The notes under the pieces are model-generated. The model was given only the letters and a program-made list of their open reading frames with translations. It did not search any database and was not told the DNA's origin. Below are positions 1-6,191 of a DNA stretch of 20,013 bases, in pieces. This stretch comes from Candidatus Woesearchaeota archaeon (GTDB lineage: Archaea > Nanobdellota > Nanobdellia > Woesearchaeales > JACPBV01): contig JAHWHQ010000106.1 in assembly GCA_019323195.1 (NCBI GenBank), positions 1-20,013 of the forward strand, given 5' to 3'. Numbering within the stretch: position 1 is the stretch's first letter; the number at the start of each line of letters is the position of its first letter. The position numbers and the translations under genes are program-made.

Positions 1-2
1 AA

Positions 3-1205
3 AGCAGGGAGGACAGGCAGTCTGATATTCCAGCTGTATTAAATAGGATCAGCGGTCTTAAGGTAAAGATCTCGAAAGGGGGTTATATCTTAAAAGATGA
101 ATTGGATGTAAAATCATGGAATAATCTGGTTGAGGCTGTAAATGAGGTGAATAGGAAAAAGATAAAAATAATTCCTCACGATCTGGGATATAACCTATTT
201 AAGGAATACAGGGATGGATCACTAAGACAAAAACAAAAGCAGTACCTTAAATGGATTTATGCGTTTGATTCTAACGAGGGCCATTCATTGCCCAATTTCA
301 ATACAGACCATGAAACCTTGATGAAGTATAAGGAATTCATAGGTGACAGGCTGAAAAATAATCTGATCTTTACATTACTCTCTAAAGCACAGGAGGCTTA
401 TCCTAAGCAGTTTAGTGAATTATTGGGGATATCCAAAAGAGACTATAAGAAATTAGCTAAAACCTTGCTGGGGTTATGGAAATCTGATGCTCCGCAAAAA
501 GAAGAACGAATAAAATCAATATTGGAAAGAAACGCTTTTTTTGTAGAAGAGATAAACTGGCAGCCTAATATAACGATTAATGAAATCAATGATTGGTTGA
601 ATTCGTTATCGTCAAATGTAATTGAGAAAGAACTTGTTCAGAAAATATTTAATGATCTTTACGGGGAAAATTACGGTCAGATGCAAAAAGAGATGGAAAA
701 GTTTGAATTTAAAACAGAAGGAAAATCCGGATTTGGAAGGCCTTTTAGGTTTATCCTGTCTAAAAGAAAAATGCATTCTGTTGCTATGTTTAATATGGGT
801 GTTTGTGTAGCTCCTGATGATAAGTTATGGAACAGCCCTGATTTCTGGCAGATGATAATATTTGATGAAGAGGATAATGGGTGCGGTGGTGTGATATACA
901 GGACAATAGAAGAAGATGATAAAAAATACTTGATAGCATCAATACAGCCTTCACAAGGCATCTTGTCTTCGGTTTCCCCTGAACAGACCTATGCTAGGAT
1001 CATAAAGTTCTCTAAATTAATGAGGAAAGGATTGAAGTATCAAAATTTACTAATTCCAACAGATTCTGTAATCCACTCTAACCGGAGCTCAATACAATCA
1101 ATAATTCCATCTATGAATTACCCTACATTGACACTTAAGAGAAAATATGACTTTTCTTATAGTCCTTATCATTACCAATACCAAAAATTCTATATTGTTG
1201 ATTGA
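3..1205 (+). CDS. Unrecognised protein, 5' end outside the window
   Basis: The frame is open from the left edge, so about 400 residues of the C-terminal part are present and the true start lies upstream. A TTG at 102 could be read as a start, but coding-like sequence continues in frame before it (for example RISGLKVKISKGGYILKDEL), so I treat the gene as 5'-partial. I do not recognise the family. The last 150 residues contain a strand-rich stretch (MGVCVAPDDKLW, then a glycine pair in GCGGVIYR, then YLIASIQPSQG followed by a helix). This layout loosely recalls the acetyl-CoA-binding core of GNAT acetyltransferases, but that is a weak inference. The first 250 residues are mostly helical and charged. 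There is no signal peptide or membrane segment in the visible part. The gene is AT-rich, like the toxin-antitoxin pair that follows on the same strand. Confidence 0.75.
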   Translation, partial: SREDRQSDIPAVLNRISGLKVKISKGGYILKDELDVKSWNNLVEAVNEVNRKKIKIIPHDLGYNLFKEYRDGSLRQKQKQYLKWIYAFDSNEGHSLPNFNTDHETLMKYKEFIGDRLKNNLIFTLLSKAQEAYPKQFSELLGISKRDYKKLAKTLLGLWKSDAPQKEERIKSILERNAFFVEEINWQPNITINEINDWLNSLSSNVIEKELVQKIFNDLYGENYGQMQKEMEKFEFKTEGKSGFGRPFRFILSKRKMHSVAMFNMGVCVAPDDKLWNSPDFWQMIIFDEEDNGCGGVIYRTIEEDDKKYLIASIQPSQGILSSVSPEQTYARIIKFSKLMRKGLKYQNLLIPTDSVIHSNRSSIQSIIPSMNYPTLTLKRKYDFSYSPYHYQYQKFYIVD

Positions 1206-1281
1206 AATCAATCTTTTTCATGATTACAATATATCCTGTTGCTATACTTTGAGAAGTATCTGGGTATCTGTTTATAGAAAC

Positions 1282-1319
1282 ATTTAAATATATGAACGTA
1301 TTAAACATAATAAACATAA
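1282..1319 (+). promoter_or_regulatory. Promoter and possible operator of the VapBC pair
   Basis: A TATA-like box ATTTAAATA lies at 1282-1290, preceded by an A-rich stretch that could serve as BRE. Transcription would be expected to start near 1311. Two head-to-tail copies of TAAACATAA at 1302-1310 and 1311-1319 cover that predicted start. Toxin-antitoxin operons are commonly autorepressed, so the repeat is a reasonable operator candidate; this role is inferred from position only. Confidence 0.5.
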
Positions 1320-1336
1320 AATAAATGGAGGTAAAA

Positions 1337-1570
1337 ATGGTTAGTATAACTTTATCCGTACCACCTGATTTGAAACATGAAATGGATACATTCCAAGAGA
1401 TAAATTGGAGTGCTGTAGCTAGACAAGCTATAAAGAAAAAAGTGATGTTGTTAAAACAGATCAGAGAATTTACTAAAGACAGCACTTTTACAGAAGAGGA
1501 TGCTTTAAGGCTTGGTAGGGAAGTAAACAAGAAACTTGCAAAAAGGTTATTAGCTAATAGGAATAACTAA
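1337..1570 (+). CDS. vapB: VapB-type antitoxin (small N-terminal DNA-binding protein)
   Basis: This 77-residue protein begins MVSITLSVPPDLKHEMDTF, the pattern of a ribbon-helix-helix DNA-binding domain: a short strand, then PPDLKHEMD, then a second helix around SAVARQAIKKK. The C-terminal half is charged and probably wraps the toxin. I chose the ATG at 1337 rather than the in-frame ATG at 1325 because GGAGG at 1327-1331 is correctly spaced as a Shine-Dalgarno for 1337 and would overlap the earlier start. The stop TAA is followed immediately by the ATG of the PIN-domain gene, so the two are almost certainly cotranslated. By family it should neutralise the toxin and repress its own promoter. 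Confidence 0.8.
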   Translation: MVSITLSVPPDLKHEMDTFQEINWSAVARQAIKKKVMLLKQIREFTKDSTFTEEDALRLGREVNKKLAKRLLANRNN

Positions 1571-2005
1571 ATGAGATTTATACTAGATGCGAATCCTCTT
1601 TTTTCTGCTTTAATCAAAGATAGTTTTACTGCTAATGTAATAGTTAATGAAGATATAGAGTTATCAGCACCAGAATTCTTATTTGATGAGTTCCTTGAAC
1701 ACAGAGAAGAGATTTTAGCTAAAACTAAGAGAACTGAGCGAGAACTAGATGGTTTAGTAGATAATCTTAAGGATATTATCCATATTGTTCCTCAAAGAGA
1801 ATTTGAGCCGTTCTTAGAAGAGGCTAAACAGCTTACATCTGATGAAGATGACGTTACGTACCTTGCTCTAGCTTTAAAACTTAGAATTCCAATATGGTCT
1901 AATGATAAAAAGTTCAAAAAACAGGATAAAGTTAAAGTCTATTCTACAGGTCAGATAAAAGAGATGCTTGAAAAGCAGAGAAATATTTTGCAGGGCTTGG
2001 ACTAA
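1571..2005 (+). CDS. vapC: PIN-domain toxin, VapC-like ribonuclease
   Basis: This 144-residue protein has the acidic residues of a PIN-domain nuclease in the expected order: D6 in the N-terminal strand (RFILDAN), a central acidic helix around residues 36-47, D91/D93/D94 in the DEDDVTYLALAL block, and N111-D112 in IWSNDKKF. PIN nucleases use these carboxylates to hold Mg or Mn and cut RNA; VapC toxins usually cleave tRNA or rRNA. The DEDDVTYLALALKL version resembles the archaeal PIN subgroup found in PF10130-like proteins, so a function other than classical VapC toxin is possible. Its ATG directly follows the antitoxin stop codon, supporting a toxin-antitoxin operon. The C-terminal 25 residues form a charged helix after the last conserved block. 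Confidence 0.85.
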   Translation: MRFILDANPLFSALIKDSFTANVIVNEDIELSAPEFLFDEFLEHREEILAKTKRTERELDGLVDNLKDIIHIVPQREFEPFLEEAKQLTSDEDDVTYLALALKLRIPIWSNDKKFKKQDKVKVYSTGQIKEMLEKQRNILQGLD

Positions 2006-2084
2006 AGTAAAAGCTATTGTCAGCAGTTTAAAAAATTAGTTCATAGGAAGTTGCATAAAGCAGAGGATAATATTAGTAAATAAA

Positions 2085-3638
2085 TCAATTCTTGCCCTTT
2101 TTTTCTTTTTTTAAATACCTGGTCTTTGCCCTGCTGTAGTTTACAGGGTTCTTTATCTTCCTGCATAGGTTGTCAGGGATGCAGACCCTGAAGTCCTTAT
2201 AGTACATGGAATTGGCGCAGTTGGGAGGGAGGATCTTTTTTGCCTTTTGTTTGTGGTACCTTAACTGGCCCTTGATAAGCACTTCCCTTAAGGGCTCGGG
2301 GTTTTTCTTGTTCCATTCCTCCAGCCTTTTTTCTATCTGGTCATAGCTCCATCCTACTGACCTTAGGAAGTTCGTGAGGATGAAAAGGCTTCTTTTCTTG
2401 CCGTCAGAGACGCCTTTCAGGATCGAGATAATGCAGGGAGGGAAGAATTTTTCAGGGACCGCCTCTTCAGGGATATCATACTCCCTGTCTTTTTCTGGTT
2501 TTGCCTCCTGCTGCTTAAGGCTGAAGTCAAGGGCCTGCACCAACAGCTTTTTCCCCTCATTTTTTATCACATTGCTCCTGTCTAAAAACCTGTACCTGGA
2601 GACCCTTACGTTCCCTGCAATGGCGATCTCCTTTCTGAACTGCATTACCTTGTCCGGGTTTATGGGGATAGAGACAAGGCCGGATTTTTCGTTGAATGAA
2701 TATGGCATCCTGTAAAGGTGCCTGGAGGTGATAAGAAGGGTGTCGACATCTATGAAACAATGGGGGTCTATGTGGGTGTATATGTCGTATGAGTTGCAGA
2801 AAGGGCACATCTCTTTTTTGGAAGTGTCTGCGAAGCTATTGGTTTTAGTAACACCTCCCATGCGGTCAACCCTTTTCATAAGGGAACTGCACCTTTTGCA
2901 TTTCAGTGCCATGGAAGGCAGGGATGATTTTTCAGTGTGGCCGCATCTGCTGCATCCGTAAAAATAGGACCTTTCTTTTTTTGGGATCGACCTTTTACAG
3001 CTCTTGCATGTTTTTTTGATGACATCCTCTTTTTTCTTCCCTATCTTGCTGAATATGCTTTCCTTCTCTTTTTCAACCTTTTCAAGAAGCTTTTCAGTGA
3101 ATGCCAGGCCCATCTCATCGCTGTCTATGAAATAGATAAGGTATTCTGCTATCCGCCTTACGCCTTCAGGAAACAGAAGCCTGCTTTCTTTTCCATTTAC
3201 ATATCCGGGAAAGGCCTCGAAAGGAACACCTATGTGGAACCCTTTGTTGCCTGAGAACTTGCAGCTTATGGAGCTTATGCCGTGCATCTTCAAGGCTTTT
3301 ATGATGAGCTCGGCTATTATCTTGGAGAATTCAAAATCTACTGAATCAATGTCCAGGACCAAGTCCCAGCCCATCCTGAGGTCGTCTACGTCTTTCTTCT
3401 TCATCATGGGATCAAGCTGGAGAGGGCTTTTCCACAGCTCTTCTGAGCCGTGGAAGGATGTGGCTCCCTGCTTGGCCAGCTCTAAGATGTCATTGGGGTA
3501 CTTTAGGATGTCAGGCCTTTTGCCAAAGCCCTTGTCGCCGAACTTTATGGCTATCTCCCTGTCTCTTGCGTTTTCAATTATCTCATTCTGGATGTCTTCC
3601 CTTTTGTAGAGCTTTAGGATCTGGCTTAAGGTTATCAT
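2085..3638 (-). CDS. priSL: Single-chain archaeal DNA primase (PriS-like plus PriL C-terminal Fe-S domain)
   Basis: The 517-residue protein synthesises RNA/DNA primers at the replication fork. The catalytic PriS-like part shows the metal-binding pair D96-I-D98 (WDLVLDIDSVD), the SGxKGxH motif at 129-135, a further acidic pair near D297/D299, and the nucleotide-binding stretch RHLYRMPYSFNEKSGLV around 306-322. Between these lie two CxxC pairs at 211/214 and 229/232 and two more at 247/250 and 278/281, likely zinc-binding. The C-terminal 120 residues carry C402, C474, C486 and C492, the spacing expected for the 4Fe-4S domain of the large subunit PriL. Such fused primases are known from Nanoarchaeum and some other DPANN archaea; most archaea use separate PriS and PriL. 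The start MITLSQ at 3638 was chosen because a TATA element lies about 26 bases upstream, predicting a leaderless mRNA. Confidence 0.92.
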   Translation of the reverse strand: MITLSQILKLYKREDIQNEIIENARDREIAIKFGDKGFGKRPDILKYPNDILELAKQGATSFHGSEELWKSPLQLDPMMKKKDVDDLRMGWDLVLDIDSVDFEFSKIIAELIIKALKMHGISSISCKFSGNKGFHIGVPFEAFPGYVNGKESRLLFPEGVRRIAEYLIYFIDSDEMGLAFTEKLLEKVEKEKESIFSKIGKKKEDVIKKTCKSCKRSIPKKERSYFYGCSRCGHTEKSSLPSMALKCKRCSSLMKRVDRMGGVTKTNSFADTSKKEMCPFCNSYDIYTHIDPHCFIDVDTLLITSRHLYRMPYSFNEKSGLVSIPINPDKVMQFRKEIAIAGNVRVSRYRFLDRSNVIKNEGKKLLVQALDFSLKQQEAKPEKDREYDIPEEAVPEKFFPPCIISILKGVSDGKKRSLFILTNFLRSVGWSYDQIEKRLEEWNKKNPEPLREVLIKGQLRYHKQKAKKILPPNCANSMYYKDFRVCIPDNLCRKIKNPVNYSRAKTRYLKKEKKGKN

Positions 3639-3658
3639 AAGGCTGAAAAGAATAATTT

Positions 3659-3669
3659 TTATATTTATA
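3659..3669. promoter_or_regulatory. Shared palindromic TATA element for primase and Toprim genes
   Basis: The AT-only stretch TTATATTTATA is nearly symmetric and reads as a TATA box on both strands. Its centre is about 24 bases from the Toprim ATG at 3688 and about 26 bases from the primase ATG at 3638. Both genes would therefore have leaderless transcripts driven from one TBP-binding site. No Shine-Dalgarno precedes either start. Confidence 0.65.
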
Positions 3670-3687
3670 ATGTTTTTGCTTGACCAG

Positions 3688-4062
3688 ATGGCAAAAAATC
3701 CAGGGGAATTGATGGATTGGATTGAGAGGATACGGAGTTCTGACCAGATAGTTGTTGTTGAGGGAAAGGAGGATAAGGCGGCGCTTAACAGGTTAGGGAT
3801 AAGGTATGTAGTGCAATTGAACAAGAAGCCTCTTTATAAGATAGTTGAAGAGCTGGTTGAGAGAGGGAAAGGGGTGCTGATACTTACAGACCTGGACAAG
3901 AAAGGGAAGCAGCTTTACGGGAAGCTTAACCATGACCTGTGCAGGTTCGGGGTTAAGGTCGACAATAGGTTTAGGAATTTTCTCTTTAGGCATACAAAGC
4001 TGAGGCAGATCGAGGGGCTGGACAGTTATGTGGAGAGGGATGGGCTTAAACGGCTGTGTTGA
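3688..4062 (+). CDS. Small Toprim-domain protein (UPF0292-like), C terminus altered by an insertion
   Basis: The 124-residue protein is essentially one Toprim domain. The conserved glutamate is E25 in VVVEGKED and the acidic pair is D68-L-D70 in LILTDLDKKG; together these bind Mg in primases, topoisomerases and OLD/RecR-type proteins. Small stand-alone Toprim proteins of this size are common in archaea, but their role is not established; nucleic-acid cleavage or joining is inferred. I chose the ATG at 3688 because it lies about 24 bases from the shared TATA element; an in-frame ATG at 3670 would overlap it. The last three codons (Arg-Leu-Cys) and the stop TGA lie in the terminal repeat of the MITE-like element. 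Before insertion the frame would have continued after GLK with HQIYK and a TAA. The domain core is complete, so the protein is probably still functional. Confidence 0.82.
   Translation: MAKNPGELMDWIERIRSSDQIVVVEGKEDKAALNRLGIRYVVQLNKKPLYKIVEELVERGKGVLILTDLDKKGKQLYGKLNHDLCRFGVKVDNRFRNFLFRHTKLRQIEGLDSYVERDGLKRLC
4043..4051 (+). repeat. Left target-site duplication of the MITE
   Basis: GGCTTAAAC here is identical to 4258-4266. The two copies abut the outer ends of the inverted repeats exactly. This copy is part of the Toprim coding frame. Confidence 0.85.
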
Positions 4063-4257
4063 AAATCTCGCTAAGCTTCGGGTTAGCAGCTTCAAAATCC
4101 TTAATGTTAACATTAATTGCTGACTTTCCCCGACGGGGTGGCTAAAAGCCATAAATTTTGTTGTCACAAAATTTAAATTGACCCCCCCTTGTCAGATAAA
4201 GGTTGATTTTAATGAGATTTTGACCTTAGGCTGCTAACCTACATTTTCAACACAGCC
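4052..4257. mobile_element. MITE-like non-autonomous element, 206 bp
   Basis: The element begins and ends with perfect 15-bp inverted repeats (GGCTGTGTTGAAAAT at 4052-4066 and its complement at 4243-4257). A second inverted pair GGTTAGCAGC (4081-4090 and 4230-4239) and a third TCAAAATC (4092-4099 and 4216-4223) lie inside. A perfect 9-bp direct repeat GGCTTAAAC flanks it at 4043-4051 and 4258-4266, which is the signature of a target-site duplication. There is no transposase frame within 206 bases, so mobilisation would need an enzyme encoded elsewhere. The middle contains several small hairpins, including AAATTTTGT/ACAAAATTT at 4153-4174 and CCCCG/CGGGG near 4129-4139. I cannot assign the IS family from the ends alone. 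It separates the Toprim gene from the htpX TATA box. Confidence 0.85.
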
Positions 4258-4266
4258 GGCTTAAAC
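4258..4266 (+). repeat. Right target-site duplication of the MITE
   Basis: GGCTTAAAC directly follows the right inverted repeat. Joining 4051 to 4267 restores an in-frame C terminus of the Toprim gene ending in TAA at the htpX TATA region. Confidence 0.85.
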
Positions 4267-4272
4267 ATCAAA

Positions 4273-4282
4273 TTTATAAATA
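4273..4282 (+). promoter_or_regulatory. TATA box of htpX
   Basis: TTTATAAATA is centred about 28 bases before the htpX ATG at 4306, predicting a leader of only a few bases. It lies 7 bases beyond the right target duplication, so the insertion replaced whatever stood upstream of the BRE region. Confidence 0.6.
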
Positions 4283-4305
4283 ATGAAGTATTGCTGCTTC
4301 AATAT

Positions 4306-5163
4306 ATGGCAATCGGCAATCAGATAAAGACTGTAATGCTGCTTGGCCTGCTTACAGGAATCTTGTTATGGATCGGGTCGTTCTGGGGACAGGCTGGGCT
4401 GATGTTCGCTTTGGTCTTCTCTATAATCATGAACTTTGGGGCATACTGGTTCAGCGATAAGATAGCTTTGGCTATGTACAGGGCAAAACCAGTGACTGAG
4501 AAAGAAGCTCCAAAGCTGCATAAGACCGTAAGGGAGGTCGTGCATCTGGCTAAGATCCCTATGCCGAAGGTTTATATCATACCTGCACCATATGCTAATG
4601 CCTTTGCTTGTGGACGAGGCGGGAAACACTCTGCAGTGGCTTTTACACAGGGCATTCTGGACCTGTTGAGCGAGGATGAGCTGAAGGGCGTTACTGCCCA
4701 TGAGATCTCCCACATCAGGAACAAGGATATCCTGATACAGTCAGTTGCAGCTGTTATTGCAGGCGTCATATCTTATATAGCTATGATGGCTAGATGGGGT
4801 GCTATGTTTGGAGGGTTTGGTGGAGGAGATAGAGATAATGGTTCTATGCTAGAGCTTTTAGCACTGGCAATATTAACGCCTCTTTTAGCAACCATAATCA
4901 GATTAGCTATCTCAAGAAGCAGGGAATATCTGGCAGATGAGTCAGGTGCTAAGCTTATACATAACGGATATAGCCTGGCAAGCGCTCTGGAGAAGCTGGA
5001 GGATTCCACAAAACATGTTTCATTAAGGCCAACCTCGCAGGCACAGGCAACTGCCCATATGTTCATAAGCTCTCCATTCAGCGGGAAAACACTCTTGTCC
5101 CTTTTCATGACGCACCCGTCAACATCTTCAAGGGTTAAGAGATTAAGGGGTATTAATTTCTGA
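4306..5163 (+). CDS. htpX: HtpX-family membrane zinc metalloprotease (M48)
   Basis: The 285-residue protein has two N-terminal membrane segments (about residues 8-26 and 30-48), then the M48 catalytic core. The zinc site is visible as H132-E133-I-S-H136 in VTAHEISHIRNKD, with the third ligand E207 in SREYLADESGA. Two more hydrophobic stretches (about 145-161 and 181-201) anchor it in the membrane between these motifs, with a glycine-rich loop at 169-174. Family members degrade misfolded membrane proteins with the active site facing the cytoplasm. Length and motif order are normal for the family. I chose the ATG at 4306 over the in-frame TTG at 4291 because of the TATA box position. The gene is convergent with the Fic gene, whose stop abuts its own. 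Confidence 0.95.
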   Translation: MAIGNQIKTVMLLGLLTGILLWIGSFWGQAGLMFALVFSIIMNFGAYWFSDKIALAMYRAKPVTEKEAPKLHKTVREVVHLAKIPMPKVYIIPAPYANAFACGRGGKHSAVAFTQGILDLLSEDELKGVTAHEISHIRNKDILIQSVAAVIAGVISYIAMMARWGAMFGGFGGGDRDNGSMLELLALAILTPLLATIIRLAISRSREYLADESGAKLIHNGYSLASALEKLEDSTKHVSLRPTSQAQATAHMFISSPFSGKTLLSLFMTHPSTSSRVKRLRGINF

Positions 5164-6114
5164 TTATAGATAATCCACATAAATCTTGAAGAAATCCTTG
5201 AATGTTTTCTCCATTTTTTCAAGGAGGAACCTTTCAAGTTTAGTCTTATATCCTTTGTCATAAGCCTCTAAAGCCTTAAAATAAGATGCCCTCATAGTTT
5301 TCCTTATTATCAGTGGGGGAAACCCATTCTCTATAAGGATAGCATTTATAAGTATCCTGCCTACTCTTCCGTTTCCATCTTCAAAAGGGTGTATCTTCTC
5401 AAAGGTTCCATGGAATTGTGCAGCTATCCTTAAAGGATGTTCCTTTCCCTTCAGCTGATTATACTTGTTGAGCAAACCCTGCATCTCTTTTTCTACTTTT
5501 TCAGGCGCTGTTGTTTTTACATCCCTCATCAATAAGAAGTTAGGCAGCTTTTTAAAGCCTTCACTTACCCCTGTATCCCTGATTAATGCTGAATGGAGAT
5601 TTAGTATGCTTTTTAAGTTGATTTTAATCTTATTGTTAAACAGCATTTCATTGGCAGTTCTTGTATTTCTTGTCTCATATATCTCTCTTAAATCCCTTCC
5701 TTTTGGTACAATATTCTCGTTCAGGAGCAGAGTTACATCCTTTAATGTAAGGGAATTGCCTTCTATTGCGTTTGATTCATAGGTGAAATTTACAGTAAAC
5801 CTGTCCAGGATATCACTCATCTGCTTTTTGGTTAGCCTGTTAAGCAACTGCCTGTATTCTACCCTGAATGATTCTATCTTGGCAATCTTCTCTTTTGTCA
5901 GGACTATGTCAGGCTTATAAGCACTAAGGGCATATTTACTGTAACTCTCAGTCTCTTTTATTAAGAAATAATCTTTAACATTCCTGCTTTCAGCTTCTTT
6001 TTTATCCTTAATCAACTTGGATATCTTCTTTACAGCACCATCTGGAAGCCTGAATGAGTGCTCTGCATAGGGGTATTTTCTTCTGTTTATTTCTCTGATT
6101 CTGACATTTACCAT
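5164..6114 (-). CDS. Fic-family protein AMP-transferase with N-terminal inhibitory helix
   Basis: The 316-residue protein carries the complete Fic active-site signature HPFEDGNGRVGR at residues 242-253 (catalytic H242, the acidic D246, anion-binding GNGR). These enzymes transfer AMP from ATP to a hydroxyl on a target protein. The inhibitory motif [S/T]xxxE[G/N] is present upstream as S114-N-A-I-E118-G119, so this is the self-contained class where the inhibitory helix is in the same chain on the N-terminal side and no separate antitoxin is needed. The first 100 residues are basic and charged and lack a motif I recognise. No winged-helix extension is evident at the C terminus. The start at 6114 is supported by a TATA box about 28 bases upstream. 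The target protein cannot be told from sequence. Confidence 0.93.
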   Translation of the reverse strand: MVNVRIREINRRKYPYAEHSFRLPDGAVKKISKLIKDKKEAESRNVKDYFLIKETESYSKYALSAYKPDIVLTKEKIAKIESFRVEYRQLLNRLTKKQMSDILDRFTVNFTYESNAIEGNSLTLKDVTLLLNENIVPKGRDLREIYETRNTRTANEMLFNNKIKINLKSILNLHSALIRDTGVSEGFKKLPNFLLMRDVKTTAPEKVEKEMQGLLNKYNQLKGKEHPLRIAAQFHGTFEKIHPFEDGNGRVGRILINAILIENGFPPLIIRKTMRASYFKALEAYDKGYKTKLERFLLEKMEKTFKDFFKIYVDYL

Positions 6115-6123
6115 ATCATATTG

Positions 6124-6168
6124 TTTACCCCTACAGATATTTAAATCTTTCGTTTTTGTAGGGGTAAA
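6124..6168 (-). promoter_or_regulatory. fic promoter bracketed by a 12-bp inverted repeat (operator candidate)
   Basis: Perfect inverted arms TTTACCCCTACA (6124-6135) and TGTAGGGGTAAA (6157-6168) enclose 21 bases. On the minus strand the enclosed segment contains ATTTAAATA at about 6138-6147, which is the right distance from the ATG at 6114 to be its TATA box. The geometry fits a dimeric repressor that would block TBP access. No terminator T-run follows either arm, and the repeat is upstream of the gene, so an operator is the best reading. Confidence 0.6.
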
Positions 6169-6191
6169 ATTCTATGTGGATTTAAAACCAT

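Noticed and set aside
102..104. TTG at 102 as the start of the first gene
   Set aside because: The frame stays open to the window edge with protein-like sequence before it, and no Shine-Dalgarno or TATA box is correctly placed.
2374..3609. Several plus-strand frames opposite the primase gene
   Set aside because: They are antisense shadows: low-complexity composition, no motifs, no start signals, and they overlap a well-supported gene.
3639..3824. Upstream extension of the primase frame by 62 residues
   Set aside because: The extension overlaps the divergent Toprim gene and its promoter, and is unlike a primase N terminus. The ATG at 3638 has a well-placed TATA box.
4153..4174. Hairpin AAATTTTGT/ACAAAATTT as terminator of the Toprim gene
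   Set aside because: It lies inside the MITE and is better explained as part of that element; no T-run follows in the expected place.
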